This document shows, in pieces, positions 16,741 through 25,314 of a stretch of 64,000 bases of DNA. Made by a program: the position numbers and the translations under genes. Within the stretch, counting starts at the first letter, position 1; the number at the start of each line of letters is the position of its first letter. A model generated the notes under the pieces. It had not been told where the DNA came from. It worked only from the letters and a program-made list of their open reading frames with translations, and did no database searches. The stretch is from Candidatus Hydrogenedentota bacterium (GTDB lineage: Bacteria; Hydrogenedentota; Hydrogenedentia; Hydrogenedentales; SLHB01), in assembly GCA_020848835.1 (NCBI GenBank), contig JADLHJ010000064.1:31555-95554 (forward strand), in the 5' to 3' direction.

Positions 16741-18183
16741 TCATACCTTCCACCCATCAAAATACGGCGACTGTAACGACCACCCATTCTGATACGGCCG
16801 GTACGCCCAATCGTTCGCTACCTTTACCGCTTCCGCGTCGTTTCCTGCAAATTTTAGCGCTGCATCATCCCAGTCCAATTTAGCGCTGGCAAGATAGGCG
16901 CACTTGCCTGTCAAACAAATCTTCGCCGTCTGAAACGCCACATCGATGTTGCAAATCGGCTGCTGCCGCGCACGAACACAGTCCGCAAAATTTGCCCAAT
17001 GGGCGTTGTTCATGTCGGCTTCGACAGCGTCGCGCTTCGATACGGGATCGCACTTGCCGTTTGCTCCAAATGGATATACAGCGTATCCCTTTCGATCGAC
17101 ACGCATGGTTCCGAGCGTGCCATGAAAGTATATTCCGTGCGTCTGCCGTTCAGCTTTTTCGGGCGTAATTTGCTCTTGCCACCAATCTGGACACCATGCA
17201 CGATTCGAAAAGCTGAGAATGTAATCGTCAAACTCCCAGAAAACATCGAGCGTGTCCGGCGTCGTGCGATTATCTTGTAAGATCAAGTTTCCGCCTGCTG
17301 CGGTAACGGACTTCGGAGATTTATCCTCGCCCATTGCCCAAATCGCAATATCGAGCAAATGCGTGCCCCAATCTGTAATTTTTCCGCCCGAATACTCCGT
17401 GAACCAGCGGAAATTATAAATATACCGGTTCTTGTTATACGGAACTTTCTGGGTCCAACCAATATATCGGTCCCAATCCAACCACTCCGGTTTCGCATCC
17501 GTCGGCTTACCAATGCCTTCTATCTTGTTATCGTCATGGTTCCAGCACTCAACGCGCCTAACCTTGCCGATGTATCCCTTCTGAATTAGGTCGACGGCCT
17601 CTTGAAAGTATTTCCCACTGCGCTGCATCGTGCCCGATTGATACACCTGCTGCGATGCTTTTATCGTCGTCCGAAGTGCGATTGCTTCTTCCATGGTCGT
17701 GCAAAGCGGCTTCTCGCAATAGACGTCCTTGCCCGCATCAATAGCCATCAACGTCGGGATGGTATGCCAATGATCCGGCGTCACTACCACCACCGCGTCA
17801 ACGTCTTTATTGTTGATAATATCTTCAAAGTGAGGGGTTGTAGCTGGCGCGGGAAATCCACCTTTACCCTTTCCATTTGTAACGAGGCTCACCGCCATAT
17901 CAACGAACCTCGGGAACAAGTCGCAAACGACGATCGGCTGGATATCCTGCGCATCGCGGAACATGACGAATTCCAGATCGCGAATGCCCATATTCCCGAC
18001 GCCAATATGCCCCGTCAGAATCTTCTCATTCGCCCCAATAACCGTCTGCGGCAGGATTCTTTTGTACACCCCCGGCGACGCCTGCGCAGTCTGCACGGCC
18101 GCCGCACCCGCCGACACCCCAGCCGCCGTCTGTGCAGCCCCGCGAAGAAAGTCCCGCCGGCTTACATCGTTTACATCCGACAT
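16741..18183 (-). CDS. Tat-exported Gfo/Idh/MocA oxidoreductase, paralogue 2
   Basis: A 480-residue tandem paralogue of the 15204-16637 gene with the same order: Tat signal (VSRRDFLRGAAQTAAG), ILTGHIGVGNMG nucleotide-binding loop, VVVVTPDHWHTIPTLMAIDA, VYCEKPLC and GGKITDWGTHLLDIAIWAMG. Codon use at shared residues differs in many places, so the duplication is not recent. ATG 18183 follows GGGAGG at 6 bp; the upstream extension is Arg-rich and not conserved. It heads the minus-strand run that continues through DUF1080 to the amide-ligase genes. The two copies may accept different glycosides. Confidence 0.94.
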   Translation of the reverse strand: MSDVNDVSRRDFLRGAAQTAAGVSAGAAAVQTAQASPGVYKRILPQTVIGANEKILTGHIGVGNMGIRDLEFVMFRDAQDIQPIVVCDLFPRFVDMAVSLVTNGKGKGGFPAPATTPHFEDIINNKDVDAVVVVTPDHWHTIPTLMAIDAGKDVYCEKPLCTTMEEAIALRTTIKASQQVYQSGTMQRSGKYFQEAVDLIQKGYIGKVRRVECWNHDDNKIEGIGKPTDAKPEWLDWDRYIGWTQKVPYNKNRYIYNFRWFTEYSGGKITDWGTHLLDIAIWAMGEDKSPKSVTAAGGNLILQDNRTTPDTLDVFWEFDDYILSFSNRAWCPDWWQEQITPEKAERQTHGIYFHGTLGTMRVDRKGYAVYPFGANGKCDPVSKRDAVEADMNNAHWANFADCVRARQQPICNIDVAFQTAKICLTGKCAYLASAKLDWDDAALKFAGNDAEAVKVANDWAYRPYQNGWSLQSPYFDGWKV

Positions 18184-18300
18184 ACCCGCCCTCCCTTCAC
18201 GTCGACGCACCAATCGCCAAAAACCGCGTAAACACGCAAGCAACCATCATACTATGCACCCGCCAGCAAGTTTCCAATTGCAAGCAGGGAAGCTCGTCCC

Positions 18301-18334
18301 AGGTTCGGAGTTCCGCGTTTACGCGGTCTTTATT
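18301..18334 (+). repeat. REP-like palindromic repeat, copy D
   Basis: TTCGGAGTTCCGCGTTTACG and flanks, with the core CCGCGTTTACGCGG at 18313-18326, nearly identical to copy C 13.5 kb away. It lies in the divergent region between the Gfo/Idh/MocA paralogue and blaI. Confidence 0.8.
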
Positions 18335-18362
18335 CCTTCCTATCCTTCTCATCAAAAAAGGA

Positions 18363-18391
18363 TTGACGAAACCCATCTACCATGTTAGATT
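18363..18391 (+). promoter_or_regulatory. Sigma70-type promoter for the blaI-M56 operon
   Basis: TTGACG (18363-18368), a 17-bp spacer and TAGATT (18386-18391). Five of six and four of six positions match consensus. The -10 overlaps the inverted repeat at 18390-18403. Confidence 0.65.
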
Positions 18392-18403
18392 TACCAAGGT
18401 AAA
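18390..18403. promoter_or_regulatory. Likely BlaI operator
   Basis: TTTACCAAGGTAAA is a perfect 6-bp inverted repeat with a 2-bp spacer, overlapping the -10 and sitting 14 bp before the blaI start. BlaI/MecI repressors bind short dyads of this type at their own promoters. A looser dyad (CTACCATGTTAG, 18378-18389) lies next to it and may be a second site. Confidence 0.6.
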
Positions 18404-18417
18404 CGAGATGCGCCCCA

Positions 18418-18819
18418 ATGAAAGAACCCCGCTTCGGAAAAGTTCAACTCCAGATCATGAAAGTCCTGTGGGAACGCGGCCAGGCCACGGCCCGCGACAT
18501 CACCGATGCGCTCAACAACACTGCGCCCATCGCCCACAGTACTGTCCAGACCCTACTCCGAAAACTAGAAGACAAAGGCGCGGTCACCCACGACGCGCAA
18601 GACCGAACCTTTGTCTTCCGCGCATTGGTGCGCCCGGAAAGCTTTGTGCAACGCGCCACCCGCGATTTTGTCGAGCGCGTCTTCTCCGGTTCCGCCGCGG
18701 GACTACTCTCGCATTTACTCAAAAACGAACGCCTCACCCAGTCCGAAATAGCCGCCATGCGAAAACTAATCGATGAACATTCCGAAAGCGCGCCCACGCG
18801 CAAGAGGGAGAAATCGTGA
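18418..18819 (+). CDS. BlaI/MecI/CopY-family transcriptional repressor
   Basis: A 133-residue winged-helix repressor: LQIMKVLWERGQATARDI and the recognition region HSTVQTLLRKLEDKGAVTH are diagnostic, followed by a dimerisation helix pair (FVERVFSGSAAGLLSHLLK). In the bla/mec paradigm the membrane protease encoded next door cleaves or triggers inactivation of the repressor when a signal is sensed outside the cell. The gene overlaps the M56 gene by one base and has its own promoter and candidate operator. Its targets other than this operon are unknown; no beta-lactamase gene is present in the window. Confidence 0.94.
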   Translation: MKEPRFGKVQLQIMKVLWERGQATARDITDALNNTAPIAHSTVQTLLRKLEDKGAVTHDAQDRTFVFRALVRPESFVQRATRDFVERVFSGSAAGLLSHLLKNERLTQSEIAAMRKLIDEHSESAPTRKREKS

Positions 18820-21734
18820 TGCAGACTTTCACGCCCTGGTCGCATGCAATCGCCGATATTGCGCTTCCGTGGATTCTGCAGTCGATTATTATTGCAGCCT
18901 GCGCGCTCGTCCTCGCGCGCGTGCTGCGCCGCAAAGGGCCGGCCGTAGAGAACGTCGTGCTGCGCTTCGGCCTCGTCGCGCTCTGGCTCGCACCGGCGGC
19001 GACGATACTGTTCTCGTCTCTGCAAATTAATGGTGTAAGTGTGGCCCTGCCGCAACCCGCTCCGGAGCGGTCATCAAGTTCTACTACAACCGAAGAAGCG
19101 CCCACTAAAACAGTGCCGCTCCTAATGCAACCCGTTTCGCAGCCATTCGCAATACCGCAGGCGCAATCGGTAAATGCGCCAAGCATCACATCGCACATCG
19201 ACCCACTCGCTACCGCCTACGCCGCCATCGTCTGCCTCTGGATATTCGGCGCGACGTTCTTGCTGCTGCGCCTCGCTGCGTTGTACGCAACATTGCTCCA
19301 CGTACGCTGGAACGCAGCGCACGCGCCGGCACCCTTATGCGAACTACTCGATAAACACAGCGCATCGATGAACATTCGATCACCGCACATCCGCGCACAC
19401 CATCGCGTAAACGGCCCCTGCGTCACAGGCCTCCTGCGCTCCACGATTCTGCTACCACCCAATTTCGGGGCGAGCGATCCCCGGCTCATCGAGTCCGTGC
19501 TCCTACACGAACTCTCCCACGCAAAACGCCGCGACTGCGCGTGGAATCTGCTCGCTTACATCACTGCGTCGATACTCTGGTTTCAACCGCTGTTATGGCG
19601 CATCCGCCGCAGACTCGACGAAACCAGCGACCTCATCGCCGACGACTGCGTGATCCACCACCGCCGCGAACCCGTCGAATACGCGCGCCACCTCGCCGAT
19701 CTCGCCGAGACATGCATGCCCACCCGCGCAGAGTCCCTCGCCAGCGCAGGCATCGCGCCAAGCAAATCCGAACTTATTAAACGCGTCCGCCGCATCCTCG
19801 ACGTAAACCGCCTCATCCAACTCCGCACCTCACGCAAACTCGTCGCCGCAATCGCACTGATCGCCGCACTGATCACCACCGCCACCGGTGTAATCGGCGC
19901 AGAATCCGGCGGCGACTACGCCATCGATCCCATCGAAGGCACCGTATACTCCGCCAAAGGCGAACCTATCGCTGGCGCTACCGTTCAAATAGGCGAAACG
20001 ATACCGGATGAAACGGCAAGCACTTACACATGGAAGATAATTGCGTCGGCAACAACAAGCCCCGACGGAAGATTTTCGCTCGGCAAACAATACGCCACGC
20101 AGCTCGATCGCTTTCGCGAACTTCATATCACCGCGCCGGGGCATATCGGCGAGGAGTTGTTGATGCAATCGGACACGCAGCACCCACAGCGATTCTTCTC
20201 GGACTACTACGGCAGGCCGATGCCAACCGCAGATTCCGTGCTGTGGCCGTCGCGTCCGATCAATGGCCAGATTGCGGACCTCGACGGCAAACCCGTGGTA
20301 GACGCCACCGTGAGGTTAAGTGGATATAGCCACACGACAAAAAGCGATTCCATCGGGTGCTTCGTTCTTGAGGTGCCGGATTTCTCCTCGGACACGCAAC
20401 ATGAAATGAGTTGCTCTCTTGAAATTACCCACCCCGACTATCTACGCGCATCGACGGAGGTTCGATATTCTTCAAACGATATTCTCGTAAAGCTCGATCG
20501 GGGCGTATTGTTGACTGGCGCCATCAGGGATCGCGAGTCGGGAAAAGGGATCGCGAATATGCTGGTGACGGCAAGGCCGGCGCGAGGCACAGAAGTGACG
20601 GCCACGTCCGATGCTTCCGGCAGCTATAACGTTCGTGTGCCCGCCGGAAAAATTGAGCTTTCGGTTACACGTGGCCGCGTGAAAGATCCGCTATCCAACA
20701 ATTTCGCAAGCAGCAAGCAAGGCATCACGCTCTTTGTCGCCGAAGGAGAGAACAAATCCGACGTTGACTTGGATGTCGTCCGCGGCCACGTCGTCCGTGG
20801 GCGCGTAGTGGATTCCATCTCCAAACAGCCCGTGCCGGATGCTTACTTCCTGCTCGCGGTTGACGGAAGGGACGAGCAATCGCGCGAGGGGCGTTACGCC
20901 GTACAAACCGATAAGCAAGGTGATTTTGTAGTCACCGGCATACCCGCCGGTAGCTTCACGTTTATGAGTATGCCCAGAGGCAATGAAATTGGCGTTCGCA
21001 AAACGCCGCTAAGTGTTCCGCTCGATGGCGATCCCGCTCCGGTTGAACTAATCGCAATTCGGACCATCACCGATACCACTCAACCGCCAATCGAGCAATT
21101 GGTCACAGGGAAGGTACTCAACCCCGATGGCACTCCCGCGGGCCTTGCCATCGTCGAAGCGTATTCCGACTCTCCGGGACGCCGTGGAATGGAATTCTGC
21201 CGCAGTGCGCCCAATGGCACCTTCGGTATTGCCTTTGGACATTCGAACATGGCCGGCCCGGGAGAGTTTCGTGCCTACGACTTAAGCAAGCAGTTCGCGG
21301 CTGTTATCGAAGTTGCTGATGTCAACGCACCGCCGCAGCCCTTCGTAATTCGGCTCGAACGCGGCGCGACATTTGGTGGCAACGTCCGCGACGAAAAAGG
21401 ATCGCCGCTCTCAGGAGTATCCGTCGTCGTTTCACGCATGGTTCCATCGGGAAACGGGTTCGCGCAATACGCAGTATGCCGCGGAATCACGGATGGAGAA
21501 GGACGTTACCGCACCACTCCGTTCATTCCCTCATCCAGAGACGCGGCCGCTTCGCTGACATGCCAGGCACTGCGCGGCGAACTCGGGCAAAAGTACGGAT
21601 GGCCAGTACGGCCGGAAGGCGCATATACGCCTTTGAACACGAAGCCAGGCGCGCACACAGACGGCTTGGACTTCACCCTTACGATCAACGGCGGTGACGC
21701 ATATTTCGCTGCGACACCCGCAAAGGCAAAATAA
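18819..21734 (+). CDS. M56 (BlaR1-type) sensor metalloprotease with multiple carboxypeptidase-regulatory-like domains
   Basis: A 971-residue membrane protein. Transmembrane spans lie at about residues 15-35, 47-67, 133-161 and 343-362. The gluzincin site HELSHAKRRD is near residue 230, with a downstream Glu in RRLDETSDLIADD as likely third zinc ligand, as in BlaR1. After the last span come about six beta-sandwich repeats of the carboxypeptidase-regulatory type (for example EGTVYSAKGEPIAGATVQI, NGQIADLDGKPVVDATVRL, GGNVRDEKGSPLSGVSVVV) in place of a penicillin-binding sensor domain. ATG 18819 follows GAGGGAG at 8 bp. The layout suggests a sensor for an extracellular ligand that signals to BlaI; the ligand is unknown. 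Confidence 0.92.
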   Translation: MQTFTPWSHAIADIALPWILQSIIIAACALVLARVLRRKGPAVENVVLRFGLVALWLAPAATILFSSLQINGVSVALPQPAPERSSSSTTTEEAPTKTVPLLMQPVSQPFAIPQAQSVNAPSITSHIDPLATAYAAIVCLWIFGATFLLLRLAALYATLLHVRWNAAHAPAPLCELLDKHSASMNIRSPHIRAHHRVNGPCVTGLLRSTILLPPNFGASDPRLIESVLLHELSHAKRRDCAWNLLAYITASILWFQPLLWRIRRRLDETSDLIADDCVIHHRREPVEYARHLADLAETCMPTRAESLASAGIAPSKSELIKRVRRILDVNRLIQLRTSRKLVAAIALIAALITTATGVIGAESGGDYAIDPIEGTVYSAKGEPIAGATVQIGETIPDETASTYTWKIIASATTSPDGRFSLGKQYATQLDRFRELHITAPGHIGEELLMQSDTQHPQRFFSDYYGRPMPTADSVLWPSRPINGQIADLDGKPVVDATVRLSGYSHTTKSDSIGCFVLEVPDFSSDTQHEMSCSLEITHPDYLRASTEVRYSSNDILVKLDRGVLLTGAIRDRESGKGIANMLVTARPARGTEVTATSDASGSYNVRVPAGKIELSVTRGRVKDPLSNNFASSKQGITLFVAEGENKSDVDLDVVRGHVVRGRVVDSISKQPVPDAYFLLAVDGRDEQSREGRYAVQTDKQGDFVVTGIPAGSFTFMSMPRGNEIGVRKTPLSVPLDGDPAPVELIAIRTITDTTQPPIEQLVTGKVLNPDGTPAGLAIVEAYSDSPGRRGMEFCRSAPNGTFGIAFGHSNMAGPGEFRAYDLSKQFAAVIEVADVNAPPQPFVIRLERGATFGGNVRDEKGSPLSGVSVVVSRMVPSGNGFAQYAVCRGITDGEGRYRTTPFIPSSRDAAASLTCQALRGELGQKYGWPVRPEGAYTPLNTKPGAHTDGLDFTLTINGGDAYFAATPAKAK

Positions 21735-21736
21735 TC

Positions 21737-23023
21737 ATGCTGCTCGCAATTTCATTCGCACTGCTCGCTGCCGCGGAGCGCGTCTCAATTGCAGGCGCCA
21801 TCTTCGACAACGCGGATGCACCAATCGAAGGCGCGACCGTATACGTATACACCGCACGAACGAAAGAAGGCCCGAACCTGCTCTGCCCGTCCTGCTACGC
21901 CGATTGCGGCAAGCGCTTCGTAACGCAGTCCGACGGTTCCTTCCAATTGGAAGGCCTCGATCCGTCACTTATCTTCAATCTGCTCATCGTGCGCCGCGAG
22001 TACGCGCCGCTCCTCATCGAACGCATTGACCCGCAATCCGGCCCGGTCAAGGCGAAGATGTCCCGCATCGATCCCGCACGCCTCGCCCCCGACCATTCCG
22101 TACGTGGGCGCGTGATCAATTCCGACGGCCAGCCCGTACGCGACGCTATCGTCGAGCCGGCATGGCTCGTCTTGGCGGATGGCTCGTGGACCGGTACCTT
22201 ACGCAGCGGTATCGATAACATGTCCATCACAGACGAGCGCGGCGAGTTTGTCATTACGTCGGAGAAGCCTCTCAAAGAGATGACGATCAAAATATCCGCG
22301 CGCGGGTACGCGCCAAAGACTGGTGAAAAACTCGAACCGGCAACGCCGCAAAAAGATATCGCGGTTGTGCGTGGCGCGACGGTCTCCGGCCGTGTGTTTT
22401 TAAAAGGAGTGCCGCTGCAAAACGTTAGCCTGGGGCTTGTGCAAACGCGGTCCGCACGCGGTCCCGACGAATTTCTTGGTCCGATGGAAGTAACGACGAA
22501 CGATTCAGGACGTTTCTCTTTCTACTGCGTTGCACCGCAGCAGGATTATTACATCTACGGAATCCACGACAGCTTTGCCCCCTACGGTGCGCTCGCAATT
22601 AATTCAGTCACGGTCCATCGCGATGGTGAATCCGTAGACCTTGGAGACCTGACAGCAGAAAAGGGGAACAACCTCAGCGGGACCTTGAAAACCTCCGACG
22701 CCACTCCGCTCCCAACAGACACCCACCTAATCATTTCCCGCGACAATGCCTGGCATTGCTCGTTTATTAAGGTGGGGGAGAAAGGCAACTTCGACGTCAC
22801 GAACCTCCCGTCCGAATCCTACAGCATCTCCGTGCACTGTCCGGGCTATGCCATCTCGACCAAGAACGAAAGCTACTCCTATCGCAGCCTCAGGGGCCTC
22901 ATCACCCGCGACCTCGAAAACCTCACCATCCTCCTCGACCCCGCCGCGCCAGACGCCCCCCGCCAATCCGAACCCTTCCGCCCCGAACTCGCCGGCAAAC
23001 TCATCGCCGGCGTCACGAACTAA
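21737..23023 (+). CDS. Secreted protein of carboxypeptidase-regulatory-like repeats
   Basis: A 428-residue protein with a short Sec signal (MLLAISFALLAAA), then about four repeats of the type seen in the preceding M56 protein: AGAIFDNADAPIEGATVYVY, RGRVINSDGQPVRDAIVEP, SGRVFLKGVPLQNVSLG and SGTLKTSDATPLPTDTHL. An early LLCPSCYADCGKRF segment holds three Cys that could form a disulfide or bind metal. It has no catalytic domain. It starts 2 bp after the M56 stop, so it is co-transcribed with the sensor and repressor, and may be a soluble binding partner or competing receptor for the same signal. Confidence 0.88.
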   Translation: MLLAISFALLAAAERVSIAGAIFDNADAPIEGATVYVYTARTKEGPNLLCPSCYADCGKRFVTQSDGSFQLEGLDPSLIFNLLIVRREYAPLLIERIDPQSGPVKAKMSRIDPARLAPDHSVRGRVINSDGQPVRDAIVEPAWLVLADGSWTGTLRSGIDNMSITDERGEFVITSEKPLKEMTIKISARGYAPKTGEKLEPATPQKDIAVVRGATVSGRVFLKGVPLQNVSLGLVQTRSARGPDEFLGPMEVTTNDSGRFSFYCVAPQQDYYIYGIHDSFAPYGALAINSVTVHRDGESVDLGDLTAEKGNNLSGTLKTSDATPLPTDTHLIISRDNAWHCSFIKVGEKGNFDVTNLPSESYSISVHCPGYAISTKNESYSYRSLRGLITRDLENLTILLDPAAPDAPRQSEPFRPELAGKLIAGVTN

Positions 23024-23379
23024 TTCGCATCTATTTCCGACTTCTTGAGTCGACTCCCGTACTTATCTTCAGCGGTAATTCTTCGTTCCCTTCGTGTCTT
23101 CGTGGTGAATTAAATCTTAATGACTTCGTTGCGTTAATCGCAGTTTCGGTCATTGTCGTCAATTATATAGAGGTCGTTTCGCGTGCGGATTCAACTATCA
23201 AGTGCAAAACGTAATCGCGACAATACGTCCCGTCAAGCATTGATGGCTTAATTCGCATCGGCGCAACCTTCGGACCCCTTGTTTCCCAAAGGACTCGATC
23301 CGTGTGATCCGCCCGATCCGCGGTCAGGAAAGTGCAACGCACTGGACAAGATAGTAGAAGGTGTCGCTGTAGGCGGTGG
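23024..23379. other. Intergenic region, 356 bp, no gene seen
   Basis: This lies between two convergent genes. It contains CTTCGTTCCCTTCGTGTC and the following TTCGTGGTGAA (23081-23109), a phrase I recall as common in intergenic DNA of several phyla. Near 23290-23322 a GATCCG trinucleotide-phased run occurs three times. No terminator with a T-run is evident. The short open frames here are not supported. Confidence 0.5.
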
Positions 23380-25314
23380 TCACCAGCCCCCGCCGCCGCC
23401 GCCTCCGCCACCCCCGCCGGAGGAACCGCCGCCGCCACCGCCTGAGGAGCCGCCGGAGCTCTTGCCCGGCGCGGTCGATGACGACGCAATTTCAGCGGCC
23501 ATCGCGCCGGCGATGGCGCCGGAGAATCCCGACATGCCGCGCCGCTCCCACATGTTGCCGCGGTACCAATAGGGGCGGTACGCGTTGTAACGCGGGTCGT
23601 CTTTCTCCGCGTTTGTGATTTCGGAAGTGAAGCGTTCGGCCCACTCCTTATCGAGGTCTAACGCCATCGCGTAGGGAAAGTACGCGTTGAACTCGGTCGC
23701 CTCGGGCGTCGTCATAACGGCCGAATTCGGCAGCCGGCGTCCACCTTCGAGATACGCGCGGAAGCCGTCGATCTCGTCCAGCGCGCGCCGGCCCAGTTTC
23801 GTCGGCGATTTCATTAGGTGATAGAAGAACCAGTTGATGCCTGCGAGAACTACAATGAGCGGAAGCACCCAAGCAGCATTGCTCCCAAAGAGCATCGCCA
23901 TCACAAAAATCTCTGCCGCAAAAAACGGCGTCGCAAACGCGGTGATAAACACCGCACCGCCAAGCTGCGCAACGCCCTTAAAGGCAAACCGCCACGAAGA
24001 AACGACAGCGAACAGCAGCACCAGACAACCAAAGGTCCAAATGGTCAGCCAAATGCAAAGAAATAGAAGCGGCGCATCCGCCTTATGCGGCGAAAGATAC
24101 ACCGCCGCCGCAATCGTCGCCATGGCGAGACAGGTGCCCGGCAGCGCATAGCTGACGTTAGACAGGAAATACTTGGTTTCGTATCGCGTGCGGAGACTGT
24201 CGTGACACGCCTGAATCGCTTTCGCAATGCGCGCGTGATTGCTTTGCTTGAAGATGATCGAATCGCCGTAACCGTTGAAAAGCGTTTTCAACACCGCTTG
24301 TTCCTCGGGAGTGATATCAGCGTCTCCACTGGCGAGCCGATCCACGGTGAAATATTTGTCGCCTTGCGAAATCTCGACGGCCTTCTTCACCGCGAGACTC
24401 ACCAGCGCCGTCGCAAAGGTCTGATTATCAAAACCCATCTGCGTGAGATAGCGCATCGTGGCGGGGCTGTAATCTTTCGGCGGCTCCGACCGCGCACGAA
24501 ACTCGCCCGGCGCAGGATCGCGGCCGACCAAAAACCATGCGAAGATAAAATAGGCGACCGTCGCGAAGCTGCCAAAGAGGGTAATGCGTATAGCGCGGTT
24601 GTCCGCCGCCCACTTCTTCAAGTCATCGGAAATCGAAGGGCGTGTGATGTGCCCCTTGGGAAAGATGACCGAGATGGTAAAGCCTTCTTCCGCTTGCAGC
24701 GACCGCGTGGTGCGGAATACGACATCGCCGTTCGCATCGTGCGACGACTCGCAGGCCTTTTCCGTCGAACCTTGCGGTCCCGTGTACCCATTCAATTCGA
24801 GCTGGCCGGAATCAATGACGCTAGGCAGGTGGACACGCGCTTCGGCGGACTCAATAGGGAAGGTCCATCCGTTGCCGGTCACATTCCAATAGACTTCGTC
24901 GGTGTCCTTCCAATACGCGATCTGGTGTCGCGTGCGATACGTAATGGTGTACGTATGCTCGCCCCGCGACACATACGAATTCGGATCGCCGAGATAGGTG
25001 CGCACACCGTTCGATTGCGCCGCTTGGTGATATGGCACGGGCACGCCGTCGAGCAGCGCCTCCTGCATCTCGAAAGTCGTCGTGAAACGCGTCAGCCACG
25101 ATGCCTTGTAGTTCGTGGGAAAGTCGCGGTAGATACCGTGGTTGATGTCCTGATTCAGCACATACACGCGAATCGTCTCGCGCACGAGAAGGGTAGCATC
25201 GGTATTGACAGTGACTTCGGACTGGAAAGAGAGGATACGTTCGCTCTCGTTCTCCTGTGCCACAGAAACTGCCGCGAAGACAAAAACCGCCACGCACGCG
25301 ATAAAACGGCTCAT
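23380..25314 (-). CDS. DUF2207 membrane protein with glycine-rich tail
   Basis: A 644-residue protein: Sec signal (residues 1-19), an extracellular DUF2207 domain (LVRETIRVYVLNQDINHGIYRDFP, TYTITYRTRHQI, YWNVTGNGWTFPI), a span near 240-262, a cytoplasmic portion with EEQAVLKTLF, then two to four further spans around 395-490. The tail ends in GGGGGGSSGGGGGGG-type repeats closing with Trp, a feature common in this family. Function is not known. Its start overlaps the upstream mscS-type gene by 4 bp (ATGA), so the two are coupled. Confidence 0.92.
   Translation of the reverse strand: MSRFIACVAVFVFAAVSVAQENESERILSFQSEVTVNTDATLLVRETIRVYVLNQDINHGIYRDFPTNYKASWLTRFTTTFEMQEALLDGVPVPYHQAAQSNGVRTYLGDPNSYVSRGEHTYTITYRTRHQIAYWKDTDEVYWNVTGNGWTFPIESAEARVHLPSVIDSGQLELNGYTGPQGSTEKACESSHDANGDVVFRTTRSLQAEEGFTISVIFPKGHITRPSISDDLKKWAADNRAIRITLFGSFATVAYFIFAWFLVGRDPAPGEFRARSEPPKDYSPATMRYLTQMGFDNQTFATALVSLAVKKAVEISQGDKYFTVDRLASGDADITPEEQAVLKTLFNGYGDSIIFKQSNHARIAKAIQACHDSLRTRYETKYFLSNVSYALPGTCLAMATIAAAVYLSPHKADAPLLFLCIWLTIWTFGCLVLLFAVVSSWRFAFKGVAQLGGAVFITAFATPFFAAEIFVMAMLFGSNAAWVLPLIVVLAGINWFFYHLMKSPTKLGRRALDEIDGFRAYLEGGRRLPNSAVMTTPEATEFNAYFPYAMALDLDKEWAERFTSEITNAEKDDPRYNAYRPYWYRGNMWERRGMSGFSGAIAGAMAAEIASSSTAPGKSSGGSSGGGGGGSSGGGGGGGGGGGW

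Noticed and set aside
16730..16742. GAGAAAGTTTCTC palindrome between the Gfo paralogues
   Set aside because: One-base centre cannot form a hairpin loop and it overlaps the stop codon; no supporting promoter nearby.
23279..23572. Poly-proline open frame
   Set aside because: It is the reverse strand of the glycine-rich tail of the DUF2207 protein and has no ribosome site.
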